The position numbers and the translations under genes are program-made. DNA of 64,000 nt from Cycas panzhihuaensis (taxonomy: Eukaryota > Cycadophyta). The stretch spans positions 149,737,741-149,801,740 of the forward strand of contig CM041465.1 of the NCBI GenBank assembly GCA_023213395.1, written 5' to 3'. Position 1 is the stretch's first letter. Every line of letters starts with the position of its first letter. Below the pieces are notes generated by a model. It had not been told where the DNA came from. It did not search any database and saw nothing but the letters and a program-made list of their open reading frames with translations. Shown piece by piece: positions 43,707 to 55,239 of the stretch.

Positions 43707-46300
43707 CTATAATGGACATCCTGGCGACCACGGTACAAAGCTCGTTGACGACAAAAAGGCCTTCCCTTTTACCATGGGTTGAGGAAGGGCTCTCCTGAAA
43801 TCGTAGCGACCTAGATGAATGGGAATAGTCTTGGGAAGTAACGGAACATCTGGAAGGGAGATTTCTAGAAGAGGATCAGTGTGTGGGATAGATGAGGAGG
43901 CATCAGATGCCTCTTTAGCAGCTTGAGACTGAGTTAAGGCATATAAGGGGGTGGCCTCAAGCATTTGGATTACCTTCTTTCCCTTATTCCAGGATAGCGA
44001 AGGTGAAGGAGTACGGCAGTCAGGGGAACACGAGGAAGAAGACGAATCCCACGCGCCATTCCCTTTACTGTGTGAAGGGCGAGAATTCAGAGATCTTCCC
44101 TGATTCCTATTATTCTTCGCTTGAGTATTATGATCGCGCTCCCCATGCTTGAGGAATGGATCCTTGTGGACTGGTTGGTCAAGGTTGGGCCTTGAGGCCC
44201 GTTTAGGAGATGAGTCACATTGTGGGGCATCCCTAGGATGTTGAACCCAACAACGTATAATGTCATAGAAACATTCCCCATGAATGGAACACCACTTCTT
44301 CTCAAATGAGGAGTCAGTTTTCCTTGCTTGGGAGGATTGGGTGTTACCACCCTTAGGGGGAAAGGCTTGAGAAGCTTGTTGGATATGTTTGTTGGAAGTG
44401 GGTGATGAAGGAGCTTGAAGTTTAAGTTCCTTCATCGTACATTCGAATGAACGTATAGCAGAAGTGTGTGGGTCTAGGGTCTTCTCAATCGAATGAGAAG
44501 AATACCTAGTGGGTTGTTGTCGTTTGGTTTGGGGTGGTGCCTCACATCGTTGTGAGGGCTTAAGGGGCTTCTTGAGTCCAGCCTAGATCTTAATAGCTTT
44601 AAGCGTTAAGCACTTTGCGATGGCGGAATTGCATGTGGTTGCCCCATCTTAAGGACTTCCACATGGACTTTAGGGCAAATGGCATTAACGAAGAGGTCCC
44701 TCTTCAATTCCTTAGGCAAAGCGGCCTTAGTGGAATGGAGGAGGTCATGGAATCACCACACAAAATCACGATTCATCTCATCGTGGCCTTGTTTAAGCAA
44801 AAAGAGGGATTTTATTCTAGTTTCAAATGGACGAGCCACATCAAAATAGTTGATGAACTCATCCACAAGTTGCTGGAACGAGAAAATGGAATGGGCAGGT
44901 AGGCAATAAAACCATTTAAAGGCATCACCTTATAGGGATCATGGAAATAATTTTATTAGTATGTGATTATAAGCCCAGTAGTTTATGCACGGCATAGAGA
45001 AACTATGGATGTGCTCTGTTGGATCCTGTAATGAAGTTCCATTGAACTTAGGAACTTTGGGGGGATGAGGTGGTAAGTTGGTTCTTAGTGCCTCAATAGA
45101 TAAGGGTGTCGATATATAATCCATGAAGGAACATGCCCTCGCTTGGATCATAGGGTCGACAAACAATGTAGAAGGCAATGAACTAGGAACAGATAGGGGT
45201 GGAAAGCCCATTCATCCTTGAGGAAATGTCCCTTGCTAGAAAGGGACTTGAGGATAAGTGCCTTGAGAGGAAGTTGGGTTTGCTTGCAAAGGCGCAGCAT
45301 AAGGAGCTATGCAGGATAGTGGAAACGAGGGGTGAGGGAATGGGTTATGTCCATATAGACCACCCATAGGTGGCGCAACCCTATATGGATGAAAAGGGTC
45401 CATCCCATAGACTGGAATGTGGTTCCCTCTATTGTGCCCCCAAGGCTGAGATGTGTAGCCTGGGGGTACGTAGAGAGAAGGACGACTACGTTGGGTTTGA
45501 GTGTACATAGGAGCAGGTCCCATATGACTAGTAGTAAGAGTGTTAGTAGGACCTCTAAGCCTACTAGAAAATGCATGTGCCACGTTAGGGGGTGGCATGT
45601 TAGCTTGACTGGGGAAAGGTATGCTAACCCCAAGTTGGTAGAAGGACATACCATGAGAGGGTCCCAAAGAGCTGGGACCATGCTAAGAAGTAGTGGGTGT
45701 AATGGTCATCCCAAGGGTAGATGTAAAGATAAAACAGGATGAATATGTAGGCATAAAGAGGTTTCTTGTTATGGGAGGTGTAGATGCAGATGAAGACGGT
45801 GGGACAGGCACGGATGAGGAGGGTGCCCCACCACGCAAGACATCTTCAAACCATCTACGATGTGACTGAAGATGAGCAGCATGAAAATACTTGTTAAGAG
45901 CTTCAACCACGTTGGTAAGAGAGGTATCCATTTGATCGTAATAAGTAGATGGGACCTCAAACGAAATAGACCCCTCAGGATGCTCCTCATAAGAATCACC
46001 AACTGGGTGGTAAATCTCAAGAGATGATGGGCCCTCTACTCTATGAGTAGAGGGATGGGCATCAAGTGGGTGATGTTCATCACCCGAATAGTAAATAGGA
46101 TCATCACCCTCTTGGGTGGATCCCGGAAAGGATGTGGGGAACTCATGAGCTCCCAAAGCAAAGGCATGATAAGCTCAATCTGAAGGGTATCCTTCCATTG
46201 TCGAATCGGAATACGATGATGAAAGGAGACAATATGCAAGGTCTTCTAATAAAGGAGGTAAACCACATAGACGACGTGAGAAACGTCAAATACAAAACTT
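43707..46300 (-). pseudogene. Element B gag
   Basis: Four open blocks in order. N-terminus at 45683-46156 (EGDDPIYYSGDEHH, HLQSHRRWFEDVLRGG). Gly/Pro/Tyr-rich spacer at 45236-45667 (PPGYTSQPWG, GMDPFHPYRVAPPMGG). Capsid start at 44939-45211 (LSIEALRTNLPPHPP, KFNGTSLQDPTEHIHSF). C-terminal part at 43707-44435 with the knuckle CSIHGECFYDIIRC and a Lys/Arg-rich, Ser-rich tail. The initiator ATG of A is ATT here and the next codons include TGA, so the start is lost. Capsid middle is frameshifted near 44930. Confidence 0.85.
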
Positions 46301-46436
46301 ATCAATGTGTTAGAAGAGGAAAGAGAATGTAAAGTATGTATTGGGGGCTGCCCAACAAAAGAGATAAATGGAGAAAACCACCAAAAGGTAGTAGTACCAA
46401 CAAAAAGGGATAGGAACTAGCTCCCTTACTTGAAGA

Positions 46437-46454
46437 TCCCCAGTATGGTCACCA
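46437..46454 (-). other. Primer binding site of element B
   Basis: TGGTGACCATACTGGGGA on the sense strand, one base after the 5' LTR, identical to element A. Confidence 0.7.
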
Positions 46455-48547
46455 GTGGATGCGTGTCTACAGGATGGTCACTATGCTCGATAAGAATGAG
46501 GATAGTCAACAACTGATGTTGAGGGTGAGGATGAGATCCTATAAGTAAAGGGAATACCACGCAGGGTATCCGTATGCCGAAGCGCAAGTTTGGGACCCAC
46601 GAATAGCACCCAACTACCTTAGAGTAGATTTCAATCTTAAAGGAAGAGCGCATGCAGGGGGTGTCCTAGATGGACTCGAGAGGAAGGTCCTCCCACCCTT
46701 GGATGGTTGGAAGGAAGAAGAGGAATCCTTGATGGGTTTTCCTATGATGAAGGAAAACTAAGGCCGTAGGATATAAGCAGAATGCCTAGGATGAATGTGG
46801 GTAAGCTTCCCTAGTTTACTTGGCCAAGACAAATACAACTAGGGGGAATAGCAAAGGGATGAACTAAAGACTACTCTCCTTTTCTCTCTCTTTCACTCAA
46901 TATGCAAAGGACAAGAGAAAACAAAAGGAAGTGTAAACGTTTTGCATGCAAGAAAACAAGCTAGATGGGATGTATTTATGGGTGTTTTTGAGATGAATAA
47001 GAAAAAGGAGGGAGGGATATATTTCCTACTATGCCTTTTCTTATGAAAGAAAGCAAGCATGCAATGTTCTTATGTAAAAGATGTAAGCGGCTAATCAATT
47101 TCCCCCTTTACTCTTATGTGGCGTATTAGACTAATATAATAGATTTTGTATGAAAGTAAATAAGGGAAAGAGGTGGTAGAAGAGAGGGATGAAGTGTACC
47201 TAAAAGGCATGGCGGTCGATGAAAGACCTCGCTCATGCACAATGTGCACCCTCTTGCTAATCGGTTGATGTGTGACCAAGGTTAATGCGAAAGACAGGGG
47301 CTTCCTTACCTTCCCCTTGTAAGAGATAACTGAACAGAAAAGATAAGAGAAACCGACGAAGCGGAAGAGAAAAGGAGGGTAAAGGCTTACCAGGAACCAA
47401 ACATCCTTTCCCATCGTGGATGTTGCTTCAGACCTGCACACATAAGGGTTTCTTCCTTTCCAAGAAGGGGCTGTAAGAAGACTATGTATATGCAAATAAA
47501 TGTAATGTGAATGCTTAAAACACTATATTTAAATTAGAGTAACTACTGCTGTAAACAACTTAAATCCCCTTAAGTAAACCAAACACATCAAGCAAGAAAA
47601 AGGAAGAGCAGCCTAGGATGGAAAAACCCTCCACTAAAGTTCTCCACGCAGTCTTTAGGTACAACAAGGTAGGGGTATATGAGAGTTTATGGATAACCAA
47701 CAAACATGAGAGGGTATGGAGTAAGATGTTGGAGAGGTACCAAGGTAATGGAGTCACTATGGATAGCAATCTATCACACAAGTCTCACCACAAACCCTAA
47801 GGGACACCCGGCAAAGTAAGGAGGCCCAAAAGAGAGGCATGTAGGCCTGGAACTAGTGCAGCAAGGGCTGCATATGCTGAGATCCAGCACAGGCCAAGAC
47901 ACCACCTTCTCCTAGTTAGCCCAAGAAAAGCATGGAAGCAAGAGAAGAAAGATAGGAAGGGGATTACCCTTGGGGAGTAGGTCTGAATGGGACAGATCTA
48001 GCCTTACTCCCTTTGCCTAGCCTTTATGAGGCTTCTCTTGCTGCTTTCTTAAGGAAAAACTAGTGGAGAAATGGTGAAAACCTGAGAGTACAAAGCTAAA
48101 CCCAAAGAAGGCAACCTCATTTATAGCCAAATGGAAAGAGAACAAGAAAATATACTTGAAAGTAAGTCTAATATGGAAAGAACAAATATAAAACTTTGAA
48201 AACAAGACCCATGGTACCTATTGGGGTGAGTCTAGAGCAGATTTGCCCCTGCAACTAGCGAGAAAGAGGAGTTCCTATAGGGTTTCTAGGAGGTTTCCCT
48301 AAGGACAACTATAGAAGACACTTGTAGAGGCGTATTTGGAGGAGAACTACAAAAAACTTGCTTGAAAGAGCCTGGAGGAGAGTCTTCCACTGTGGAAGAG
48401 TGTTGTTGTAGGTGGGTCCTGAGCTGGAGCAGTAGTAAATGTAGAGTTGCAGGTGCACCTATGGAAGAGAAGAGGAGAAGAGCAGAAACGTAGTAGCAGA
48501 AAGTTGAGTTGGAGAGCTAAGAGATCTAAAATTATGGTCTTTTTGGA

Positions 48548-48554
48548 TTTTATA
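48548..48554 (-). promoter_or_regulatory. TATA box of element B 5' LTR
   Basis: TATAAAA on the sense strand; start of transcription would be about 30 bp to the left. Confidence 0.6.
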
Positions 48555-48688
48555 CCCATATCAACCCTAATCGAGTGTTTAGGACGTGAATATGGATGAG
48601 TTGGGCGAGCGGCCACGTGGCAATTCTGTGAAAAAGGCAAGAATTTCCATGGCAGATTTAGAAAATAAGTTGCAATAGTCACACCGTG

Positions 48689-48748
48689 GTAAACTTTGTG
48701 GTACCATAGTAAACTTTGCGATACCGCAGTAAACTTCATGGTACCGCT
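48689..48748. repeat. Three 20-bp tandem repeats upstream of the LTR B promoter
   Basis: Units start at 48689, 48709 and 48729 with consensus GTAAACTTTGYGRTACCRYA. They are followed by TAGTTTAC, an inverted copy of the unit start. Confidence 0.85.
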
Positions 48749-49263
48749 TAGTTTACAGTGATGCAGGACTAGGAAGCCAAAATAGCCACAGTCAAGGTTC
48801 TGGGAGCCCTAAAAAGTGATGTGGTAGGCCTAGGTGGGGTTGGCCCTCCTGCCCAGGTGGCTAGAGACAGTTCAGAAGGCATGTAGACAGGGCCAAATGA
48901 AGCATCAAAGGCTAAGATTCCCAGAAAGGTCATGATATGAGCACAAGGTCAATGTATGAGCAGGTCATATGAGTCAAGTGAGGCTTGAGGCAAATGGAGG
49001 TAGCATGGAGGGTTGTAGAGTGCCATGGGGATACCTACCTTGTGGAAAGGTAGTTCCTGTGGGTCGTCATAGGCTCACAATACGATAAGCAGCATGATCA
49101 AGTAGCAGATTCAAGGCAATCATATAAGTGAAGCAAGAAGTCATGTAATGAGGCAATACTTCTGTCAACCTTTCCAAAGAAATAGTAAAAGTGAAAAGGG
49201 AGAAGCATACCTGTGCTTACCTGGGTCGACCTGTCCATATCCATTCCCAATAGCTAGGAAATA

Positions 49264-49268
49264 GGTTC
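49264..49268. other. Right target site duplication of Tat element B
   Basis: GGTTC, identical to 32108-32112. Confidence 0.88.
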
Positions 49269-50734
49269 CACTCTCTTCGTCGAAGAACCTTGTAGGATGT
49301 AAGTGGGTCTATAAGACAAAGTTCTGCTCCAATGGACAAGTGGACAAGTACAAGGCTAGACTTATTGCACAAGGATTCAAGAAGAAAGAAGGAATTGACT
49401 ACGAGGAGACATTTATACCAGTCTCCAAAATGACAATGGTATGCTTACTCATTTCCTTAACAGCTGTATTAGATTGGGAGTTACACCAAATAGACGTTAA
49501 GTCTGCTTTCCTTAATGGGGATCTCAAGGAGGAGATATACATGTCACAGCCTCTAGGATTCATTAAGGATGGCTAGGAGCATCTTGTTTGCCATCTAAAG
49601 AAATCAATCTATGGCCTGAAACAAGCACCCCATTCTTGGTATAAAAAAATAGACGCCAAGTTGAAAGCTGAAGGTTTTGAAATTTCAGAACTCGACCTAA
49701 ATCTGTATATGAAAAGAAGAGAAACTTCCATAGTAGCTTGTGTGGTGTATGTAGATGATCTAATCATTGGCGATAATCATGGTAAGGCTATAACTGAAGT
49801 TAAATATAATTTGGGAGCTTCATTTGACATGACGGATCTTGGGAAACTTCACCATTTCTTGGGCATTCAAATTAGGTAGATGGAAGATAAGATCGTGTTG
49901 TTGCAATCACAGTATGTGAAGAACTTACTGGAAAGATTTGGGATGTAGCACTGTAAACCTATTACAACACCATATGTCAAAGGTGCAAGATTTCAGAAGG
50001 ATATGGCCAAACCTTCTGTAGATGACATGAAATATCGCCAGTTGGTAGGAAGTCTCATTTATTTGACTCATACTAGACTAGATATCGCATACACTATTGG
50101 TTTGGTTTCCCGCTATATGCAGAATCCTTAGGAGCTTCATTTGGTGGTAGCAAAGTGGATTCTAAAATATCTAAAGGGGATAATCAATCTTGGTCTTGAA
50201 TACCATAGAGGTGAGAAGATCAGGTTGCATGGCTACACGGATGTTGATTGGGGAGGAGATTCCAACGATCGGAAGTCTACTGCTGGATACCTATTTAGTA
50301 TTACCAATGGATTTGTTTCACGGTAGTTGAAGAAGTAGTAGACAATAGCACTATCTTCTATAGAAGCAGAATATCAAGGACTCAGTGCTGGTACGAAAGA
50401 AGTAGTATGGTTGCAAGGTCTCTTGGAATTTCTTAGTGCTTCTAATAGACATCTAATTCTCTTTGTTGATAATCAAAGTACCATTCATATGTCAAAGAAT
50501 TCAGATTTTCAAGCACGTATAAAGCATATCGAGATTCAGCACCATTACATTTGTGAGCAGATCAAGTCAAAGAAACTGTAAGTCGACTATTGTCTGAGTG
50601 AATTACAACTTGCAGACGTGTTTACCAAGCCACTCATTGAAGACCAATTCACGAAGATGCGTACTGGATTAGGTCTCACTGATGTTATCCTTGAGGGGGG
50701 ATGTATCGACAAGGATAAAGAAGCTACAGGATAA
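49269..50734 (+). pseudogene. copia reverse transcriptase and RNase H
   Basis: RT motifs: CKWVYKTKF just before 49330, KYKARLIAQGFKKKEGIDY, QIDVKSAFLNGDLKEEIYM (first Asp), IYGLKQAPHSWYKK and CVVYVDDLIIG (YVDD). Then LGIQIR, VGSLIYLTHTRLDIAYTIG. RNase H from about 50220: GYTDVDWGGDSNDRKSTAGY, SSIEAEYQGLSAG, FVDNQSTIHMSKN and LADVFTKPL. All key acidic residues are intact. About eight in-frame stops but no frameshift. The frame ends at a true TAA at 50732 after an LEGGC end typical of this group. Confidence 0.93.
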
Positions 50735-50791
50735 TCTCAGCCTCCTTCATGATAACTCAACTACTGCACATTGCAAGTTCCCCACATTCAC

Positions 50792-50803
50792 ATTAAAGAG
50801 GGA
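50792..50803 (+). other. Polypurine tract of the copia element
   Basis: ATTAAAGAGGGA immediately before TGTTAGCG, the start of the 3' LTR. Confidence 0.8.
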
Positions 50804-51159
50804 TGTTAGCGTGGCAGTTAATTATTAAGCTACTTAATTAATGTTAATGTGGTTTAATTATATGAAAGAGTGTAAGCCAATAGGTGTGATTTATTTGGAG
50901 GGTCACAACCCTAAATGGGTGACACCTCTTAAACAGTATATATGCCTTGAGGCCTTGTGTATTCGATATCAAAGTTCATTATGAAATAATCAACAATCCC
51001 TCAAGGATCCTTTTATGGTGGGTTTTTTCTCGAAAGGGTTTCCCACATAAATACCTATGTATTGTGTATCTATTTTCTGTATTTTCTATTTATTGCTTGT
51101 TGTGTATGGTTAAAGATCCTATGTATGGGAACATTTGTGTATGATTTCATGTTCCCGAA
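50804..51159 (+). repeat. 3' LTR of the copia element (356 bp)
   Basis: Starts TGTTAG and ends CCCGAA; same length as the 5' LTR. Confidence 0.9.
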
Positions 51160-51164
51160 TAATA
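51160..51164. other. Right target site duplication of the copia element
   Basis: TAATA, identical to 10821-10825. Confidence 0.8.
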
Positions 51165-51384
51165 AGCATATTAATGGTGGAAGAAATGTCAAAGTTTAAA
51201 TTATAAAAATGATGATGTACATATTTATACAATAACTCACCATATGTGAGAACCCTCAAAGACAACCATTATATGTTATCACCTATTTCAAGGTGGTACA
51301 TAACTTAAAGTGACCATGAATATAAAATACAAATAATCTATGAGAGTGTAAATGGGATTTAGATGTAATTAAATATTATGCCCA
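51165..51384 (-). repeat. Right LTR of the old element, second part
   Basis: Continues 10709-10825 and aligns with 7568-7789 of the left LTR (for example ACAATAACTCACCATAT and GGCCATGAATATAAAATA-like stretches). Ends TATTATGCCCA. Confidence 0.85.
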
Positions 51385-54117
51385 AAAATAAAGTCATCAA
51401 ATTTGACTTAAGAAATGATTTATAAGGCTAATTAACCAAATTCAAATATCGATTTAAAGGAAAGCCAACCACAAAGGAATGGGATGCCTATGTATGAAGG
51501 ATACAATGCAAAACAAGAAAGGAATAACCATTTAAACATATATAGAAAAATACTAAGGCAATTATGATAAATATCCTTAATGAGATTGATTCTTGAGCTT
51601 GAAAAGATCACGATAGTATGGATAAGAAAATACACTTCCTAAAAAAATATCACACTAACCAAATGAGAATTACAAATTAAAGAGGTAAATAAATATATGA
51701 TAGCAATTCCTAAAGCATTCTATTAAATTATTTAGCATCAATAGAGTACAAATAAATATTTAAGGATTTTACAAATATTTAGAGGGAAAATTATTAAGCA
51801 TACTATACAACATGGTAATTGATTTGAATATAAATCTCATGGTAAAAGTGTATGCAAGCATAGGCAACATGAAGAAAAATGGCTTAGAAGCCATTTAGTG
51901 GACTCAGTTATAGAGAAATATATTGACAATTAGAAATGAATACATAGTCTTTCATTAGTTTAGTAATGGAATAAAAAAAAATTCCTTAATAGAGCTTAAT
52001 TATATAGGGAAATATGTATGAATAATTTTGAGATAAATGAAGGAATTTTGATTTTAACATATAGATAATTATTTATTTCATTCGTAAATAAAGGTTGAAT
52101 TTTTTCTCATTTGTATTTGCTCCATTGAGGGGGAAGAATTTTAGACTGAATATCCTTTACTGGATCCTTTAACATGCTTCTTTGGTATCTGGATTTGAAT
52201 ATCTATCACTTTTTATTTTACATGTCTCTCTTCATCATATACACACAATAAGAAAGAGAGAATAATGAAAGAGAATAGAAGCATTAAAATCTAGATATAA
52301 GCGATCTACATAGTCTAATAAAAATGAGACCATGAGTGTTGGCCTTTTCTCATTGATTATAATAATATAAATACAATGAATAAGTTTATTGAATTAGTTG
52401 ATCATTGATAAAATAATCAATTAAATACAAACCAACTTAAACTAAAATCCATTATTTACATTAAATAATTAAACCATTAATGGTTTATTATATAGACAAG
52501 CAAATTGACCATAGGAATTAAAATAAAACCAAATGCAATAAGACCATATGAGGGGGCTATAAGTTTAATTAGAAGACTATATATTTCTTAAGGTAGAAGT
52601 TGCCCAATTTAGGCTTATCCATCAATAAACTTCACCTTTATTATACATGTGTATTTATATTTCTCTGTAATTATTTCTTAGGCAGTTGCTTAGGATTGTA
52701 ATGTTTGTATTATTCATTTGGTCTCCCCCTTTTCCAAAGTTTAACCAATATATTTAGTTTCTACTATTAGCATAGATTAATAGATGCTCATATGTTCTTT
52801 TATTGTATTAATTATATTTACCTTTATTTGTAAAATAATGATAATATTCCTTATGAGTCTTATATTCTCTTCTGGTTATAATTTTTACCTTGTTTACTTG
52901 GGTTAATTCATATGAGTTATATGAGCTCCTTGAGTTACATTGTAGTATAATAAGTCCTCAATAACTTATGAAAAGAATATAAGGGTTTAGATCCAGTCGG
53001 TATATCCTAATCTTAGATTAGATTGAATCAAGTAGCACATCATTGAGAGATTAAGATTCCAATTACTCCACTTGAGAGACACCCTTTACCTACTTAGTAT
53101 TAAGTCAACATTACTCTACTATGGGTTAGGTATTTGCTTGAGTCCTTATTGCATTTGCCTTATCCCTTACCCATTTTCTAAGGAGTCTCTTACCATTTTC
53201 ATTAGTGTGTTAACTATATGTGAATCATTATTTTTCTTGTATTAATAAAAGTAGTAGAATGACTTCATAGTAGCACTTTTTTATTCTAGTTTTATTGATA
53301 GTAATAGAAATTCCATTTCTAATTCAAGTAGATGATTTCTGTTTATGATAGAATAATCAATACTTATTGACATCTTAGTTTTGATTTTCTAGTAGAGAGT
53401 CTATCTTCTAATTTTAGAAATGGGTTCATATATTAAAATTAGTTGTCATCCTTTGATGATCACTTTTTCACTTATTTCATGATATCTAAGTCATGACACA
53501 ACTAGGTTTAACATGGATTTATAATTCATCATGTTAATAATCATACTTTTCATAGCCTCTTATTACTATAATTATGATATGTGAGCATCTATGCCTTCAT
53601 CATAACTTAATTCACTTTTTACTTTTTAGCCATTTTCTCTCTAAATTTTGGGAACTACTAACTAGACTACAACTTTTTACTTGGTGGTTAGAATTCAGTC
53701 ATTCTTATGTTGACTTGAAGTTATATTCAATTAGAACAAGATAAAATTATCTACAACTAAACTAAAAGCTCCATTATAGGCCTATAAATTTTTAGCTAAG
53801 AAATACTCTAAATAAGCCCAAAAATTAAAATTTAGTTTGTATATCTAAAATAACAATTAATTTAAAACTAGTTTTTACTTTTATTTTATATTTTAGGTAA
53901 TTACAAGTTTTTAAAGGAGCTTTTAGGGTTAAGGTTGGATTATTTTAGATTTACCACATTCAGTTGTATAAATATAATTTTAGACTATCTTTTGGTAGCT
54001 TTGATAGAATATAATATAAATAGAAGTGAAATGACTCTCCTTATTTTTTAATTTTTCCTTATTTTAAGTTTATACATGTGATATTGAATATTTTCCTTGC
54101 AAGTAATCTTTATCATT
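51385..54117. other. AT-rich DNA, probably including a decayed gypsy 5' LTR
   Basis: No coding region is seen. The last part should be the 5' LTR of the + strand gypsy element, because a primer site follows at 54118, but its left boundary could not be found and no second copy is in the window. Confidence 0.5.
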
Positions 54118-54129
54118 TAGTATCATAGC
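54118..54129 (+). other. Primer binding site of a + strand gypsy element
   Basis: TAGTATCATAGC, two mismatches to the tRNA-Met site. It is followed by a GGTTTAGCTTTAGGG leader. Confidence 0.6.
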
Positions 54130-54754
54130 ATGGTTTAGCTTTAGGGTTGCAAAAGAAAACCATAAAAAGTTTGAGGTGTTATAGCAAATATTTATTGAAG
54201 AAACTATAGAGGTTGTAGAGTATTCTTATTGAAAAGATATGGGAGTATTCATTAAGACTCAGAAGCCTTGTAGAAAGATTAAAAGAGAAGATTTAGAACC
54301 TAAAATGGTTGGGTGAAGAAAAGAGCAATAAAAAATGGTAAGAGGAGGAAAAGTGACCTATGCTCAAATGAATAGAAACCAATAGGACTTATAAAGGAGA
54401 ATGGAATGAGTGCATATCATAGTATTAAGACAAAGGCATAAAGAAAATACCAGTGAAGAAGAGGCATTAAGTAAAGATGGTGCAAAACTAGAAAATGGTG
54501 ACCCATAAAAGCCATAAACAATAAAAGAAAGATTTTTAAAAGCACTTAAAGATAAAATAAGGGAATCAAGATTGATATTCCAAACTACAAGGGGAGTTTT
54601 AAATGAGAGGAGCCAATAGACTAACTAAATGCTATAAAGAAGTTCTTCAAATAGAAGAGCATAACTAAAGAAAAGAAAGTAAAATTTGCATGCATAAAGT
54701 TAAAGAGTCATGTAACTATTTTATATGATCACTCATAAAAGGAGAGGGTGAAGA
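54130..54754 (+). pseudogene. Ty3/gypsy leader and gag, first part
   Basis: The first 400 bp are a Lys-rich, stop-ridden leader. From about 54570 the gypsy capsid pattern is readable: GIKIDIPNYKGSFK, a stop, EEPIDxLNAIKKFFK, then KEKKVKFACIKLKSHV. This corresponds to the usual order DIPxFxG, WLxxVExxF, KVKLVATKLxGxA. The reading is interrupted at 54755 by an insertion and resumes at 59348. The insertion lies inside the gag helical region. Confidence 0.75.
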
Positions 54755-55090
54755 TGTTGGAAAATAATGGAGTGCAGAGCAAAGAAGGTAAGCATAAATC
54801 AATCCATATTATAAATCATAAGCAAAAATACATATTATTCAAGCCATTATATAAAGAGAGTGTACATCAAATTTCATATAAAAGGTGATGTTAAAGAATA
54901 CTAGGGTTATACACCCAGTAGAATATATAGTTATGAGGGAGGAGGGAAACATCCTCAACCTCTAAAATTTAAATAAACATAAAATAATGCATAACGTAAT
55001 ATAAAATTAAACTCACCTAACTTACCATTAACATGTGTGCACTTACATATTTCTAAGGTGGGAGTGGGGTGAGGAATATTAACCCCAACA
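54755..55090 (-). repeat. 3' LTR of the gag-only element (336 bp)
   Basis: TGTTGGAAAA to AACCCCAACA on the + strand, a TGTTGG/CCAACA terminal inverted pair. Homologous to 59012-59347. Confidence 0.9.
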
Positions 55091-55103
55091 TACTCCCCCT
55101 TAA
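55091..55103 (-). other. Polypurine tract of the gag-only element
   Basis: TTAAGGGGGAGTA on the sense strand, directly before TGTTGGGG. Confidence 0.8.
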
Positions 55104-55239
55104 TATTCATCATGATCATCCTTTATTTCTCCTTCAACTTGTGGTACCTATACTTGAGAAAAGCTTTGAATACTTATCCTATAGCTTGATAGTCAATATC
55201 ATTGATGTAGTCAATAATAACATGCCTCGTCATCCTTTA

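Larger units (their letters stand above)
32113..49263 (-). mobile_element. Tat-type Ty3/gypsy element B (17.2 kb)
   Basis: Same architecture and orientation as element A, with homologous interior (34871-46455, 11.6 kb) but LTRs that are only partly alike, so it is a different subfamily. GGTTC duplications are perfect. Coding parts carry more frameshifts than in A. Sense order: 5' LTR (46456-49263), primer site, gag, protease, RT, RNase H, integrase, antisense PMD gene, aRH, purine tract, 3' LTR (32113-34870). Confidence 0.9.
46456..49263 (-). repeat. Element B 5' LTR (2808 bp)
   Basis: TGGATGCGTG to GCTAGGAAATA on the + strand; outer CA mutated to TA. Sense TATA box at 48548-48554. Three tandem copies of a 20-bp motif at 48689-48748, against one in the 3' LTR. 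Confidence 0.9.
10826..51159 (+). mobile_element. Ty1/copia element, split by two Tat insertions
   Basis: Two 356-bp LTRs, a TAATA duplication at both ends, a tRNA-Met primer site, gag, protease, integrase, RT and RNase H in copia order (integrase before RT). Its own sequence is 10826-15234, 32026-32112 and 49269-51159, about 6.4 kb. The integrase C-terminal and RNase H motifs look most like the Tork/Tnt1 side of copia, but that lineage call is tentative. By eye the LTRs differ at roughly 30-35 positions, mostly transitions, so it is older than either Tat element inside it. Confidence 0.9.

Noticed and set aside
15235-49263. A single duplicated Tat element
   Set aside because: LTRs of A and B differ substantially, and each has its own target duplication separated by copia sequence.
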